A stretch of DNA of 5,871 nucleotides from assembly GCA_012522615.1 (NCBI GenBank), contig JAAYKB010000195.1, forward strand, positions 1 to 5,871. The letters run 5' to 3'. Positions 1 to 5,871 of this stretch are shown here, piece after piece. Origin of the DNA: Clostridiales bacterium. GTDB lineage: Bacteria > Bacillota > Clostridia > Oscillospirales > Acutalibacteraceae. The notes below the pieces were generated by a model. That model did no database searches and was not told the DNA's origin. It saw only the letters and a list, made by a program, of their open reading frames with translations. The first letter of the stretch is position 1; the number at the start of each line of letters is the position of its first letter. A program made the translations under genes and the position numbers.

Positions 1-3000
1 GAAGCGGTAGAGGTGCCAGTAGCCCGCCTCAACGGCCTTTTTCTCCTCAAGCTGTGAGGTTCCCATGCCGCTCTTGATACCGTGGTTGATACATGGGGCA
101 TACGCGATGATAAGCGAGGGGCCGGGATATGACTCGGCTTCCGAAATGGCCTTGAGGGTCTGGTTCATGTCGGCGCCCATGGCTATCTGGGCGACATATA
201 CATAGCCGTAGGTCATTGCGATTGCGCCGAGGTCCTTTTTCTTGACGGCCTTGCCCGCCGCCGCAAACTGGGCGACCGAGCCAATCGGGGTGGCCTTGGA
301 CGCCTGACCGCCGGTATTGGAATACACCTCGGTGTCAAACACCATGATGTTGACGTCCTCGCCGGATGCCAGCACATGGTCAAGGCCGCCGAATCCGATG
401 TCATAAGCCCATCCGTCGCCGCCGAATATCCAGAAGGATTTCTTGACAAGCAGGTCGGACGCCTTGATGGCTTCGCGATAAAGCCCGTCAAGCTCGCAGC
501 CGCAGCTTCCGCATTCGAGGATGGCCTTTTCAAGGGCGGGAACCACAAGGGCGGCGGCCGCTTTGGAGGCGGCAACGTCATCCTTGCCGTCGAGCCACGC
601 CTGAGCGGCTTCCTTCAAGCCCCATTCGGCGGGGATATCGGCCTCGGTGAACTTCTTCATAATATCGGCAAGACGGTTGCGGCGGGCGGCCACACCGAGG
701 AACATTCCATAGCCGTACTCGGCGTTATCCTCGAACAGCGAGCTTGCCCATGCCGGACCTTGTCCGTTCTTGTTGACGGTGTAAGGGGTAGAGGGGGACG
801 AGCCGCCCCAGATGGAGGTGCATCCGGTTGCGTTGGCGATGTACATTCTGTCGCCGAAAAGCTGGGTAATCAGCTTGGCATACGGGGATTCGCCGCAACC
901 ACCGCAGGCGCCCGAGAATTCAAGCAGGGGCTGGAGGAACTGACTGCCCTTGACGGTAGAGGGCTTGAATTTCTCGCTGACCTCGGGCTTGACCGGCAGG
1001 TCCTGTCCGTAAAGGAAGTTTTTCTCTTCATCAATCTGGGTATCAAGCGGCTTCATGACAAGCGCCTTGTTGCCCTTCATGCCGGGGCATACGCTGGCGC
1101 AGGAGCCGCAGCCGGTGCAGTCCAGAGAGGATACCGTGATTGCAAACTGGTAGTCGGGCAAACCGGTGGCAGGCTTCATCTTCATGCCCTCGGGCGCGGC
1201 CGCCGCTTCGTCGGCATTCATAATAACCGGACGGATGACGGCGTGGGGGCAGACATAAGAGCAGAAATTGCACTGGATGCAGTTTTCGGGAACCCATTCG
1301 GGAACGTCGACCGCGATACCGCGCTTTTCATAGGCGGACGAGCCCAGCGGCACCGTGCCGTCGGCATCCTTCAGAAAGCTGGATACCGGCAGCTTGTCGC
1401 CCTGCTGCGCATTAATCGGGACGAGTATATTATCGATATAATCGCGGATTTCGGGACGGCCTCCGAATGCCTGCTTGACATCCGAATTATCCTTGGCGTT
1501 TGCCCATTCCTTGGGCACCCGAACCTTTTTGACCTCTTTGACGCCGGTTTCGATTGCGGCGTGGTTCATCTTGACAATGGCTTCGCCCTTTTTGGAATAG
1601 GACTTGGTTGCCGCGTCCATCATGAACTTAATCGCGTCGTCGACCGGAATAACCTTGGCATGCTCGAAGAAGGCGGACTGCAGTATGGCGTTGGTGCGGT
1701 TGCCGAGCCCCAGACCCTTTGCGAGGTGGGTGGCGTCGATTGTATAGAAATTGATATTGTTCCTTGCAATCGTCCTCTTCATTGCGGCCGGCAGGCGTTT
1801 GTCAAGCTCGTCGGCGTCCCATGAGCAGTTGAGCAGGAAGATGCCGCCCGGCTTGACGTCGCTGATCATATCGTATTTATCGACATAGGAGGGGTTGTGG
1901 CAGGCGACGAAATCGGCCTTGCTGACAAAATAGGTGGATTTGATAGGCTTTTTGCCGAAGCGCAGGTGGGATATGGTGACACCGCCCGACTTTTTGGAAT
2001 CGTATGCGAAGTAGCCCTGCGCGTACATGTCGGTGTGGTCGCCGATAATCTTGATGGAGTTTTTGTTTGCGCCGACCGTGCCGTCCGAGCCCAGACCCCA
2101 GAACTTGCAGGAGCGTGTGCCTCGCGGAGTGGTGTCGGGATTCTCCTTGACCTTGAGTGAAAGACGGGTCACGTCGTCCTCAATGCCGATTGTAAACCGC
2201 TTCTTGGGGCGGGCGGCCTTCATGTTGGTGTAGACCGCAATAATCTGGCCCGGCGTGGTGTCCTTTGAACCGAGTCCGTAGCGGCCGGTGTAGACCGGAA
2301 CATTCTCGAATTTGGAATCTTTAAGGGCGGCGCAGACGTCGAGATAGAGGGGCTCGCCGATTGAACCGGGCTCCTTGGTGCGGTCGAGTATCGAAATGGA
2401 CTCAACCGTTTTTGGTATAACCGAAAGCAGATGCTTTGCCGAGAAGGGGCGGTAAAGACGTACCTTTATTAGACCCACCTTTTCGCCGGCGGCGTTGAGA
2501 TGGTCAACCGTTTCCTCAATGGTTTCACAGACAGAGCCCATGGCGATTATGACCCGCTTGGCGTCGCGCGGACCGTAATAGTTGAACAGCTTGTAATCCG
2601 AGCCTATCCTCTCGTTGACCATATTCATATAGGCTTCGACGACTTCGGGGATGGCCTCGTAATATGTATTGCTTGCCTCGCGAACCTGGAAGAAGATATC
2701 CGGGTTCTGGGAGGTGCCGCGCTGAACGGGATGCTCGGGATTGAGGGCATTGGCGCGGAAGCGGTCGACAGCCTCCCAGTCAAGCATCTCGCCGAGATCC
2801 TTGTAGTCCCACACCTGAATCTTCTGCACTTCATGGGAGGTGCGGAAGCCGTCAAAGAAGTGGAGGAAGGGAACCCGACCCTTGATGGTGGAGAGATGGG
2901 CGACTGCGCCGAGGTCCATGACTTCCTGAACGCTGGAAGAACAGAGCATGGCATATCCGGTCTGGCGGCAGGCGTAGATGTCGGATTGGTCGCCGAATAT

Positions 3001-3366
3001 TGACAAGGCATGGGAGGAGATGGCGCGCGCCGATACATGAATAACATTGGGCAACAGCTCGCCCGCAATCTTGTACATATTCGGAATCATAAGGAGCAGA
3101 CCCTGGGAAGCCGTGTATGTAGTGGTCAGCGCTCCGGCGGCCAATGAACCGTGAACCGCGCCGGCAGCGCCCGCCTCGGACTGCATCTCGGTTACCTTGA
3201 CCGGTCGTCCGAACAGGTTGGTTTTTCCCGCTGCGGCCCATTTGTCCGTTTCCTCGGCCATTACGGATGAAGGGGTGATAGGATAGATGGCGGCGACATC
3301 GGTGAACGCATAGGATACATGCGCGGCCGCGTTGTTTCCATCCATGGTCTTGAATTTTCTTGCCAT
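1..3366 (-). CDS. nifJ: Pyruvate:ferredoxin (flavodoxin) oxidoreductase, C-terminus cut by window edge
   Basis: This enzyme converts pyruvate, CoA and oxidised ferredoxin to acetyl-CoA, CO2 and reduced ferredoxin in the cytoplasm, the main pyruvate-cleaving step of clostridial fermentation. I translated 1122 codons with no stop; family members run to roughly 1170-1180 residues, so about 50-60 residues lie beyond position 1. The N-terminal domain has YPITPSS (28-34) with T31, plus E64 and R114, at the same numbers as the TPP/pyruvate contacts of Desulfovibrio africanus PFOR. The two-cluster ferredoxin insert has C696, C699, C702, C706 (CIQCNFC) and C750, C753, C756, C760 (CTGCGSC). The proximal cluster ligands are C821, C824 (GACGGCGES), C849 (ATGC) and C1092 (YAPCINHG). 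The C-terminal TPP domain has GDG (983-985) and YSNTGGQ with N1017. The ATG at 3366 fits the AAGGAGG site and the conserved N-terminus. The gene stands alone behind its own promoter. Nothing is missing or broken in the visible part. Confidence 0.97.
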   Translation of the reverse strand, partial: MARKFKTMDGNNAAAHVSYAFTDVAAIYPITPSSVMAEETDKWAAAGKTNLFGRPVKVTEMQSEAGAAGAVHGSLAAGALTTTYTASQGLLLMIPNMYKIAGELLPNVIHVSARAISSHALSIFGDQSDIYACRQTGYAMLCSSSVQEVMDLGAVAHLSTIKGRVPFLHFFDGFRTSHEVQKIQVWDYKDLGEMLDWEAVDRFRANALNPEHPVQRGTSQNPDIFFQVREASNTYYEAIPEVVEAYMNMVNERIGSDYKLFNYYGPRDAKRVIIAMGSVCETIEETVDHLNAAGEKVGLIKVRLYRPFSAKHLLSVIPKTVESISILDRTKEPGSIGEPLYLDVCAALKDSKFENVPVYTGRYGLGSKDTTPGQIIAVYTNMKAARPKKRFTIGIEDDVTRLSLKVKENPDTTPRGTRSCKFWGLGSDGTVGANKNSIKIIGDHTDMYAQGYFAYDSKKSGGVTISHLRFGKKPIKSTYFVSKADFVACHNPSYVDKYDMISDVKPGGIFLLNCSWDADELDKRLPAAMKRTIARNNINFYTIDATHLAKGLGLGNRTNAILQSAFFEHAKVIPVDDAIKFMMDAATKSYSKKGEAIVKMNHAAIETGVKEVKKVRVPKEWANAKDNSDVKQAFGGRPEIRDYIDNILVPINAQQGDKLPVSSFLKDADGTVPLGSSAYEKRGIAVDVPEWVPENCIQCNFCSYVCPHAVIRPVIMNADEAAAAPEGMKMKPATGLPDYQFAITVSSLDCTGCGSCASVCPGMKGNKALVMKPLDTQIDEEKNFLYGQDLPVKPEVSEKFKPSTVKGSQFLQPLLEFSGACGGCGESPYAKLITQLFGDRMYIANATGCTSIWGGSSPSTPYTVNKNGQGPAWASSLFEDNAEYGYGMFLGVAARRNRLADIMKKFTEADIPAEWGLKEAAQAWLDGKDDVAASKAAAALVVPALEKAILECGSCGCELDGLYREAIKASDLLVKKSFWIFGGDGWAYDIGFGGLDHVLASGEDVNIMVFDTEVYSNTGGQASKATPIGSVAQFAAAGKAVKKKDLGAIAMTYGYVYVAQIAMGADMNQTLKAISEAESYPGPSLIIAYAPCINHGIKSGMGTSQLEEKKAVEAGYWHLYRF

Positions 3367-3375
3367 TTACTATTT

Positions 3376-3382
3376 CCTCCTT
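3376..3382 (-). promoter_or_regulatory. Ribosome binding site of nifJ
   Basis: On the minus strand AAGGAGG lies 9 bases before the ATG at 3366. It is a near-perfect match to the 16S anti-Shine-Dalgarno sequence, fixes the start codon and implies high translation, as expected for an abundant fermentation enzyme. Confidence 0.9.
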
Positions 3383-3388
3383 GAAAGA

Positions 3389-3406
3389 GTGCGAATAATT
3401 TAACAA
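3389..3406 (-). promoter_or_regulatory. Possible Rex (NADH/NAD+ redox repressor) operator, one good half-site
   Basis: Read on the minus strand this 18-base stretch starts with TTGTTAA, a perfect half of the clostridial Rex consensus TTGTTAA-N4-TTAACAA. The second half is TTCGCAC, which matches at 4 of 7 positions, so 11 of 14 defined positions agree. It would sit at about +12 to +29 of the predicted nifJ transcript, where a bound repressor could block elongation. Rex commonly controls fermentation genes in Clostridia, which makes the placement sensible. The weak second half and the AT-rich background mean it could be chance. Confidence 0.3.
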
Positions 3407-3423
3407 TTAGTCAGTCACCTGAT

Positions 3424-3452
3424 ATAGTAACACTTTCGGACAGAACTGTAAA
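3424..3452 (-). promoter_or_regulatory. Sigma-A promoter of nifJ
   Basis: On the minus strand the -35 box TTTACA (3452-3447) is followed after exactly 17 bases by the -10 box TACTAT (3429-3424). The -10 is preceded by TG one base upstream (TGTTACTAT), an extended -10 element. The region upstream of the -35 is A/T-rich (runs of A and T around 3453-3483), as in an UP element. Transcription would start near 3417, giving a leader of about 50 bases. A short perfect inverted repeat ACAG-AA-CTGT (3440-3449) overlaps the -35 and the spacer, and another, TCAG/CTGA (3411-3414 and 3419-3422), straddles the likely start site; both are too short to name a regulator. Confidence 0.75.
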
Positions 3453-3484
3453 CATTAAAACCGTCAAAATTTTATGTTTTTTTC

Positions 3485-3512
3485 TGGACAAATATGCAAT
3501 GATATATATAAT
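3485..3512 (+). promoter_or_regulatory. Candidate upstream promoter for a leader RNA or the CNNM gene
   Basis: TGGACA (3485-3490) is separated by 16 bases from a perfect TATAAT (3507-3512). The predicted start, about 3519, falls immediately before the inverted-repeat segment that begins at 3521. The -35 is imperfect, the spacer is one base short, and the surrounding TATATATA makes a chance TATAAT likely, so this is tentative. Confidence 0.35.
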
Positions 3513-3520
3513 GTAAAGTT

Positions 3521-3587
3521 AATCCCGATTTCAGGCTATAATCGACCCGGACGGGCGATGAGGCGGGATTATAAGCGGAAATCGCTT
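3521..3587 (+). other. Inverted-repeat cluster, possible structured leader RNA
   Basis: Several complementary segments nest here. AATCCCG (3521-3527) can pair with CGGGATT (3564-3570). Inside that loop ATCG-A-CCC (3541-3548) pairs with GGG-CGAT (3553-3559) around a GGAC loop with one bulged A. CGATTTC (3526-3532) can instead pair with GAAATCG (3578-3584), and AAGCG (3573-3577) with CGCTT (3583-3587) around GAAAT. Some of these pairings exclude each other, as in switching leaders. I do not recognise the conserved core of any riboswitch class I know (M-box, yybP-ykoY, NiCo, c-di-GMP-I). The segment lies about 120-185 bases before the CNNM start codon. It may be chance complementarity. Confidence 0.3.
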
Positions 3588-3632
3588 GATGTCACGCTCT
3601 TTCATGCCCTTACCCCATGTAATCTGCCTCGG

Positions 3633-3653
3633 TTCAGGTTGACATACCCTGAA
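3633..3653. repeat. Inverted repeat around the -35 box of the CNNM promoter
   Basis: TTCAGG (3633-3638) and CCTGAA (3648-3653) form a perfect 6-base inverted repeat with a 9-base centre that contains the TTGACA box. Flanking GGTT and AACC extend the symmetry if a two-base insertion on the right is allowed. Its dimensions (21 bp, dyad symmetric, over the -35) are those of a dimeric repressor site. No known operator consensus is recognised. Confidence 0.35.
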
Positions 3654-3667
3654 AAACCATTTATTAT
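3639..3667 (+). promoter_or_regulatory. Sigma-A promoter of the CNNM/CorC gene
   Basis: A perfect TTGACA (3639-3644) is followed after exactly 17 bases by TATTAT (3662-3667), one mismatch from consensus. Transcription would start near 3674, giving a leader of about 33 bases before the ATG at 3707. This is the strongest plus-strand promoter in the window. Confidence 0.8.
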
Positions 3668-3687
3668 TATACCATATTTCAAATCAT

Positions 3688-3695
3688 AAAGGGGA
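3688..3695 (+). promoter_or_regulatory. Ribosome binding site of the CNNM/CorC gene
   Basis: AAAGGGGA lies 11 bases before the ATG at 3707. The core is a moderate match to the Shine-Dalgarno consensus and the spacing is a little long, but no other start codon nearby fits better, and the frame it opens starts just before the first membrane segment. Confidence 0.65.
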
Positions 3696-3706
3696 CATAA
3701 AAACTG

Positions 3707-5083
3707 ATGGATTCAGATCCTGAACCCGATCCTGCGGGAAATATTTTTATTCAGCTGCTGCTTCTGGCAATACTTATCTTCATAAACGCCTTTTTCGCGG
3801 CGTCCGAAATCGCCGTAATCACTTTAAACGACAACAAAATTGAAAAGATGGCGGAGGAAGGCCACAAAAAGGCGCGGCAGATACTTAAACTGACGGCCAA
3901 TTCCTCTAATTTCCTTGCAACCATCCAGATCGGCGTCACCCTGGCGGGCTTTCTCACCTCGGCAGCCGCCGCCCAGACGCTTTCCCGGCCGCTGACAGGG
4001 TGGTTTATAGGCTTGCTTCCGTCTATGGAAGCATATCGCGGTCTGGTAAGCGGTATCAGCACGGTGGTTATCACGGTTGTTATGGCGTTTTTCAATCTTG
4101 TTCTCGGCGAGCTTGTGCCCAAGCGGATCGCCATGCAAAAGTCCGAGGCCATCTCGTTTGCCGCAGTAGGGATATTGCGCGGCGTGGCTTCGGTGATGCG
4201 TCCGTTTGTCAAGCTGCTTTCGGTATCCACCAACCTTGTCGTCCGGCTGTTCGGGCTCGACCCCAACGCCTCGGTTGAGAATGTGACCGAGGAGGAAATC
4301 CGCATGATGGTTGACGTCGGCGGCGAGAAGGGGGTTATCGAGGATACCCAGAAGGAAATGATAAACAATATCTTCGAGTTTGACGATATAACCGCCGAGG
4401 ATATTATGACCCCGCGAACCGACGTTGAGGCGGTCGAGGTCAGCGAAGGCATAGCCGAGGCGCTTCGCATCTGTGTCGACGGGGGCTATTCCCGTCTTCC
4501 GGTCTATGAGGAGGAAATCGACAATATTGTCGGGGTGTTGTATGTCAAGGATCTCCTGCCCTATGTCGGGCAGGAGGTGCCGCGCGATGTTACAATTAAG
4601 CATGTAATGCGCGAAACCTATTTTATTCCGGGCACAAAGCGCTGCGGCGACCTGTTTTCCGAAATGTCCGAGAAGCACATTCATATGTCGATTGTGGTTG
4701 ACGAATACGGCGGATTTGCCGGAATCGTAACCATGGAGGACCTTCTCGAATCCATTGTGGGCAATATTCAGGACGAGTATGATAACGAGGAAGAGGATAT
4801 TACCAGAACCGGCGAAAACACCTTCGAGGTTGACGGCTCTATCGATATCGATGAGCTGAGCGAGCTTCTCGGCGTCAATATTCCCGAGGGGGAATATGAA
4901 ACCCTTGCGGGTTATATTATGGATGTGCTCGGGCGTATCCCGGGCGAGAACGAGCATCCGGTCGTGACGCTTGAAAATGTCGTGTTCACGGTTATGGAGA
5001 TGGATGAACGCAGGATCGAGCGGGTTCACATCAAGGTTGAGCCGGCCGACGACCTGACGGATGAGGAAACCCAAGATAAATAA
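3707..5083 (+). CDS. CNNM/CorC (HlyC/TlyC 'hemolysin') family membrane protein with CBS pair
   Basis: This 458-residue protein has the full architecture of the bacterial CNNM/CorC family: an N-terminal DUF21 membrane domain, a CBS-domain pair, and a C-terminal CorC/HlyC domain. Hydrophobic segments lie at about 14-36 (with FFAASE at 29-34), 68-92, 112-133 and 148-180; GELVPKR (134-140) is the usual end of the DUF21 core. The CBS pair opens with DIMTPR (232-237), continues through YSRLPVYEEEIDNIVG (261-276), and ends with VDEYGGFAGIVTMEDLLESI (331-350), the most conserved family stretch. The acidic segment 356-364 leads into the CorC/HlyC domain (about 368-446). Family members are linked to Mg2+ or other divalent cation export and are gated by nucleotide binding to the CBS pair; the name hemolysin is historical and toxin activity is not implied. 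The length is typical and the protein is intact. It is a single-gene unit with its own promoter and terminator. The transported ion is inferred from the family. Confidence 0.93.
   Translation: MDSDPEPDPAGNIFIQLLLLAILIFINAFFAASEIAVITLNDNKIEKMAEEGHKKARQILKLTANSSNFLATIQIGVTLAGFLTSAAAAQTLSRPLTGWFIGLLPSMEAYRGLVSGISTVVITVVMAFFNLVLGELVPKRIAMQKSEAISFAAVGILRGVASVMRPFVKLLSVSTNLVVRLFGLDPNASVENVTEEEIRMMVDVGGEKGVIEDTQKEMINNIFEFDDITAEDIMTPRTDVEAVEVSEGIAEALRICVDGGYSRLPVYEEEIDNIVGVLYVKDLLPYVGQEVPRDVTIKHVMRETYFIPGTKRCGDLFSEMSEKHIHMSIVVDEYGGFAGIVTMEDLLESIVGNIQDEYDNEEEDITRTGENTFEVDGSIDIDELSELLGVNIPEGEYETLAGYIMDVLGRIPGENEHPVVTLENVVFTVMEMDERRIERVHIKVEPADDLTDEETQDK
4553..4576 (+). repeat. Perfect 9-bp inverted repeat within the CNNM coding region
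   Basis: CTCCTGCCC (4553-4561) and GGGCAGGAG (4568-4576) are exact reverse complements around a 6-base loop TATGTC. In RNA one G-U and one A-U pair would extend the stem to 11 pairs. It encodes LLPYVGQE at about residues 283-290, in the link between the two CBS motifs. There is no U-run after it, so it is not a terminator. Confidence 0.6.
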
Positions 5084-5085
5084 GC

Positions 5086-5113
5086 AAAAGGGGCTGACGA
5101 CAGCCCCTTTTTT
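5086..5113 (+). terminator. Rho-independent terminator, probably bidirectional
   Basis: Three bases after the CNNM stop codon, AAAAGGGGCTG (5086-5096) pairs perfectly with CAGCCCCTTTT (5101-5111) around an ACGA loop, and six T residues (5108-5113) follow the GC part of the stem. Read from the minus strand the same hairpin ends in four T residues and lies 40 bases beyond the stop codon of the convergent YhhN-family gene. No other hairpin lies between the two genes, so this one probably ends transcription from both sides. Confidence 0.92.
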
Positions 5114-5152
5114 ACGTGAGATTTTTAGTATAAGCGGCGAGGGTAACAGACT

Positions 5153-5803
5153 TCAGACCCAAACGGTCAGCGCAATCAGGTACAATCCGGCGTAATAAAC
5201 CGAAAGGCAGACGACGTCGGATCTTCGCGAGTTTATGTTGTGCAGAATCCTGTACGCCAGCAGGATATCGGATACCGTAAACAGAAGGGCGCCCAGCGCA
5301 AGAATACCGGTTCCCAATGTGAAGGGCAGGGTCAGCGCAAGGGCGAGCATGGCAAAAAGCGCCGCCGCGTAAAGCAAAACCGGAATGCTTTTTGAACCAA
5401 ACCTTATCAGCTTTCGGCAGAACACGGCGGCCGTCGCCAGAAAAAGCACCAGAAATACCGGAAGGGCCGACAGTTCGGGCGACGCGAATACCGTAAAAGC
5501 CCGGATAAACAGTAAGTGGGAAGCGAAAAAGCCGGCCATGCCGGCAAAAAGACTGCGTTCAATCGCAATATCGCCGACAAGGCAGAGCAGCAGTCCGGCC
5601 AAAAGCCACCAGAACCCTCTGAAATTATTCACAATACAACCGTTAAGGCAGAAAATCACGGGAACAAGGGTGGCAAAGCCCTTGACAACCACGGAGGAAG
5701 CCTTTTCGCCCTGCCATTTCAGCTTGAAATACAGCGGCACAAATCCGCCCAGCAGGATAATCGCGGGGAATATGTATAAAAATATCCGCAGGCCGTGTGT
5801 CAT
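5153..5803 (-). CDS. YhhN/TMEM86-family membrane protein, putative lysoplasmalogenase
   Basis: A 216-residue, almost wholly hydrophobic protein with about seven or eight membrane segments. The family signature appears as GLLLCLVGDIAIE (70-82, with G77-D78), GFFASHLLFI (91-100, with H96), GALLFTVSDILLAYR (171-185, with S178-D179) and the closing YYAGLYLIAL (203-212). Members of this family (TMEM86B in mammals and a bacterial homologue) hydrolyse the vinyl-ether bond of lysoplasmalogens to an aldehyde and a glycerophospho-base; anaerobic Clostridia make plasmalogens, so the role is plausible here, but it rests on family membership. Three in-frame ATGs exist at 5854, 5815 and 5803. I chose 5803 because AAAGGA (5821-5816) precedes it by 12 bases, while that site abuts 5815 directly and the 5854 codon has no ribosome binding site and overlaps a likely -10 box. 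The added 17 residues are polar and not needed by the family length. The gene converges on the CNNM gene. Confidence 0.85.
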   Translation of the reverse strand: MTHGLRIFLYIFPAIILLGGFVPLYFKLKWQGEKASSVVVKGFATLVPVIFCLNGCIVNNFRGFWWLLAGLLLCLVGDIAIERSLFAGMAGFFASHLLFIRAFTVFASPELSALPVFLVLFLATAAVFCRKLIRFGSKSIPVLLYAAALFAMLALALTLPFTLGTGILALGALLFTVSDILLAYRILHNINSRRSDVVCLSVYYAGLYLIALTVWV

Positions 5804-5815
5804 AATATATTTCAT

Positions 5816-5821
5816 TCCTTT
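5816..5821 (-). promoter_or_regulatory. Ribosome binding site deciding the YhhN-family start
   Basis: AAAGGA on the minus strand is the only Shine-Dalgarno-like sequence near the 5' end. It touches the ATG at 5815 and is 12 bases from the ATG at 5803, so the latter is the more workable start although the spacing is long. Confidence 0.5.
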
Positions 5822-5844
5822 GCTGCCGGTTGTCTGTCGAGTCA

Positions 5845-5852
5845 AGTATATC
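5845..5852 (-). promoter_or_regulatory. Extended -10 promoter element of the YhhN-family gene
   Basis: On the minus strand TATACT (5850-5845) is preceded by TG one base upstream (5853-5852), giving an extended -10 box. The predicted start is near 5838, which leaves a leader of about 35 bases to the ATG at 5803. The -35 box would lie at or past the right edge (about 5868-5873) and cannot be judged. Confidence 0.5.
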
Positions 5853-5871
5853 ATAAATATATATGTATTAA

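Larger units (their letters stand above)
3367..3706. other. Divergent intergenic region between nifJ and the CNNM gene
   Basis: These 340 bases contain no convincing gene. From left to right they hold the nifJ ribosome binding site, a Rex-like site, the nifJ promoter, a candidate weak plus-strand promoter, a segment rich in inverted repeats, then the promoter and ribosome binding site of the CNNM gene. Both outer promoters point away from each other and their core elements do not overlap (3424-3452 minus, 3639-3667 plus), so the two genes can be regulated independently. A 71-codon open frame at 3474-3689 overlaps the second promoter, has no ribosome binding site and a composition that looks random, so I do not treat it as coding. 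Confidence 0.8.

Noticed and set aside
376..1824. A 482-codon open frame on the plus strand opposite nifJ, with others antisense to the CNNM gene (3751-4470 and 3824-5074, minus).
   Set aside because: They lie wholly opposite genes with clear conserved domains, have no promoter or ribosome binding site, and their translations show no recognisable domain. They arise from the G/C-rich third positions of the real genes.
213..3406. Several short frames (84-184 codons) in other minus-strand frames across nifJ, suggesting a frameshifted gene.
   Set aside because: The nifJ frame itself is continuous from 3366 to 1 and contains all conserved motifs, so there is no frameshift; the short frames are shadows.
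3474..3689. A 71-codon plus-strand frame in the intergenic region.
   Set aside because: No ribosome binding site precedes its ATG, it runs through the -35 and -10 boxes of the CNNM promoter, and the translation resembles random AT-rich sequence.
3707..5083. Reading the CNNM/CorC gene as a toxin (hemolysin) gene.
   Set aside because: The hemolysin label is historical. The DUF21-CBS-CorC/HlyC architecture marks a membrane protein linked to divalent cation transport, and no secretion signal or toxin domain is present.
5531..5545. GCCGGC-CAT-GCCGGC, a palindromic pair within the YhhN-family gene.
   Set aside because: The units are self-complementary 6-mers in a G/C-rich coding region and the 3-base loop is minimal; it encodes ordinary residues (AGMAG) of the family and has no U-run.
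1..5871. Mobile element, prophage, CRISPR or defence system.
   Set aside because: I saw no transposase or integrase motif, terminal inverted repeats, regularly spaced repeats or tRNA; all coding space is taken by three intact housekeeping-type genes.

Overview
The window reads as ordinary chromosomal DNA from an anaerobic, low-oxygen-tolerance Firmicute, most likely a moderately GC-rich member of the Clostridia (gut Oscillospiraceae/Christensenellales type). The reasons are a single-chain pyruvate:ferredoxin oxidoreductase of clostridial type, strong AAGGAGG-type ribosome binding sites, sigma-A promoters with AT-rich flanks, and a compact U-tailed terminator. The lineage is an inference from these features, not a database result.

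Layout. Positions 1-3366 (minus strand) carry nearly all of nifJ, a pyruvate:ferredoxin oxidoreductase. Its last few dozen codons lie beyond the left edge. It is intact as far as it is visible: 1122 codons without a stop, with all TPP and iron-sulfur ligands present. Positions 3367-3706 are a divergent intergenic region. It holds a good minus-strand promoter for nifJ, a partial Rex-like operator in the nifJ leader, a possible structured RNA segment, and a near-consensus plus-strand promoter with an inverted repeat around its -35 box. Positions 3707-5083 (plus) encode a CNNM/CorC (HlyC/TlyC 'hemolysin') family membrane protein, followed at 5086-5113 by a strong hairpin terminator. Positions 5153-5803 (minus, convergent) encode a YhhN/TMEM86-family membrane protein (putative lysoplasmalogenase), whose own promoter lies just upstream at the right edge. 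The hairpin between the two convergent genes can serve both.

How the genes relate. Each of the three genes has its own promoter and they do not form an operon. nifJ is central fermentative metabolism (pyruvate to acetyl-CoA, CO2 and reduced ferredoxin). The CNNM protein probably concerns divalent cation (Mg2+) homeostasis. The YhhN protein probably acts on ether lipids in the membrane. No shared pathway is evident.

I found no mobile element, CRISPR array, tRNA, rRNA or defence-like system, and no undescribed system. The points worth a second look are regulatory and modest: the Rex-like half-site, the folded leader region, the inverted repeat over the CNNM promoter, a perfect 9-bp hairpin inside the CNNM gene, and the start-codon question for the YhhN gene.
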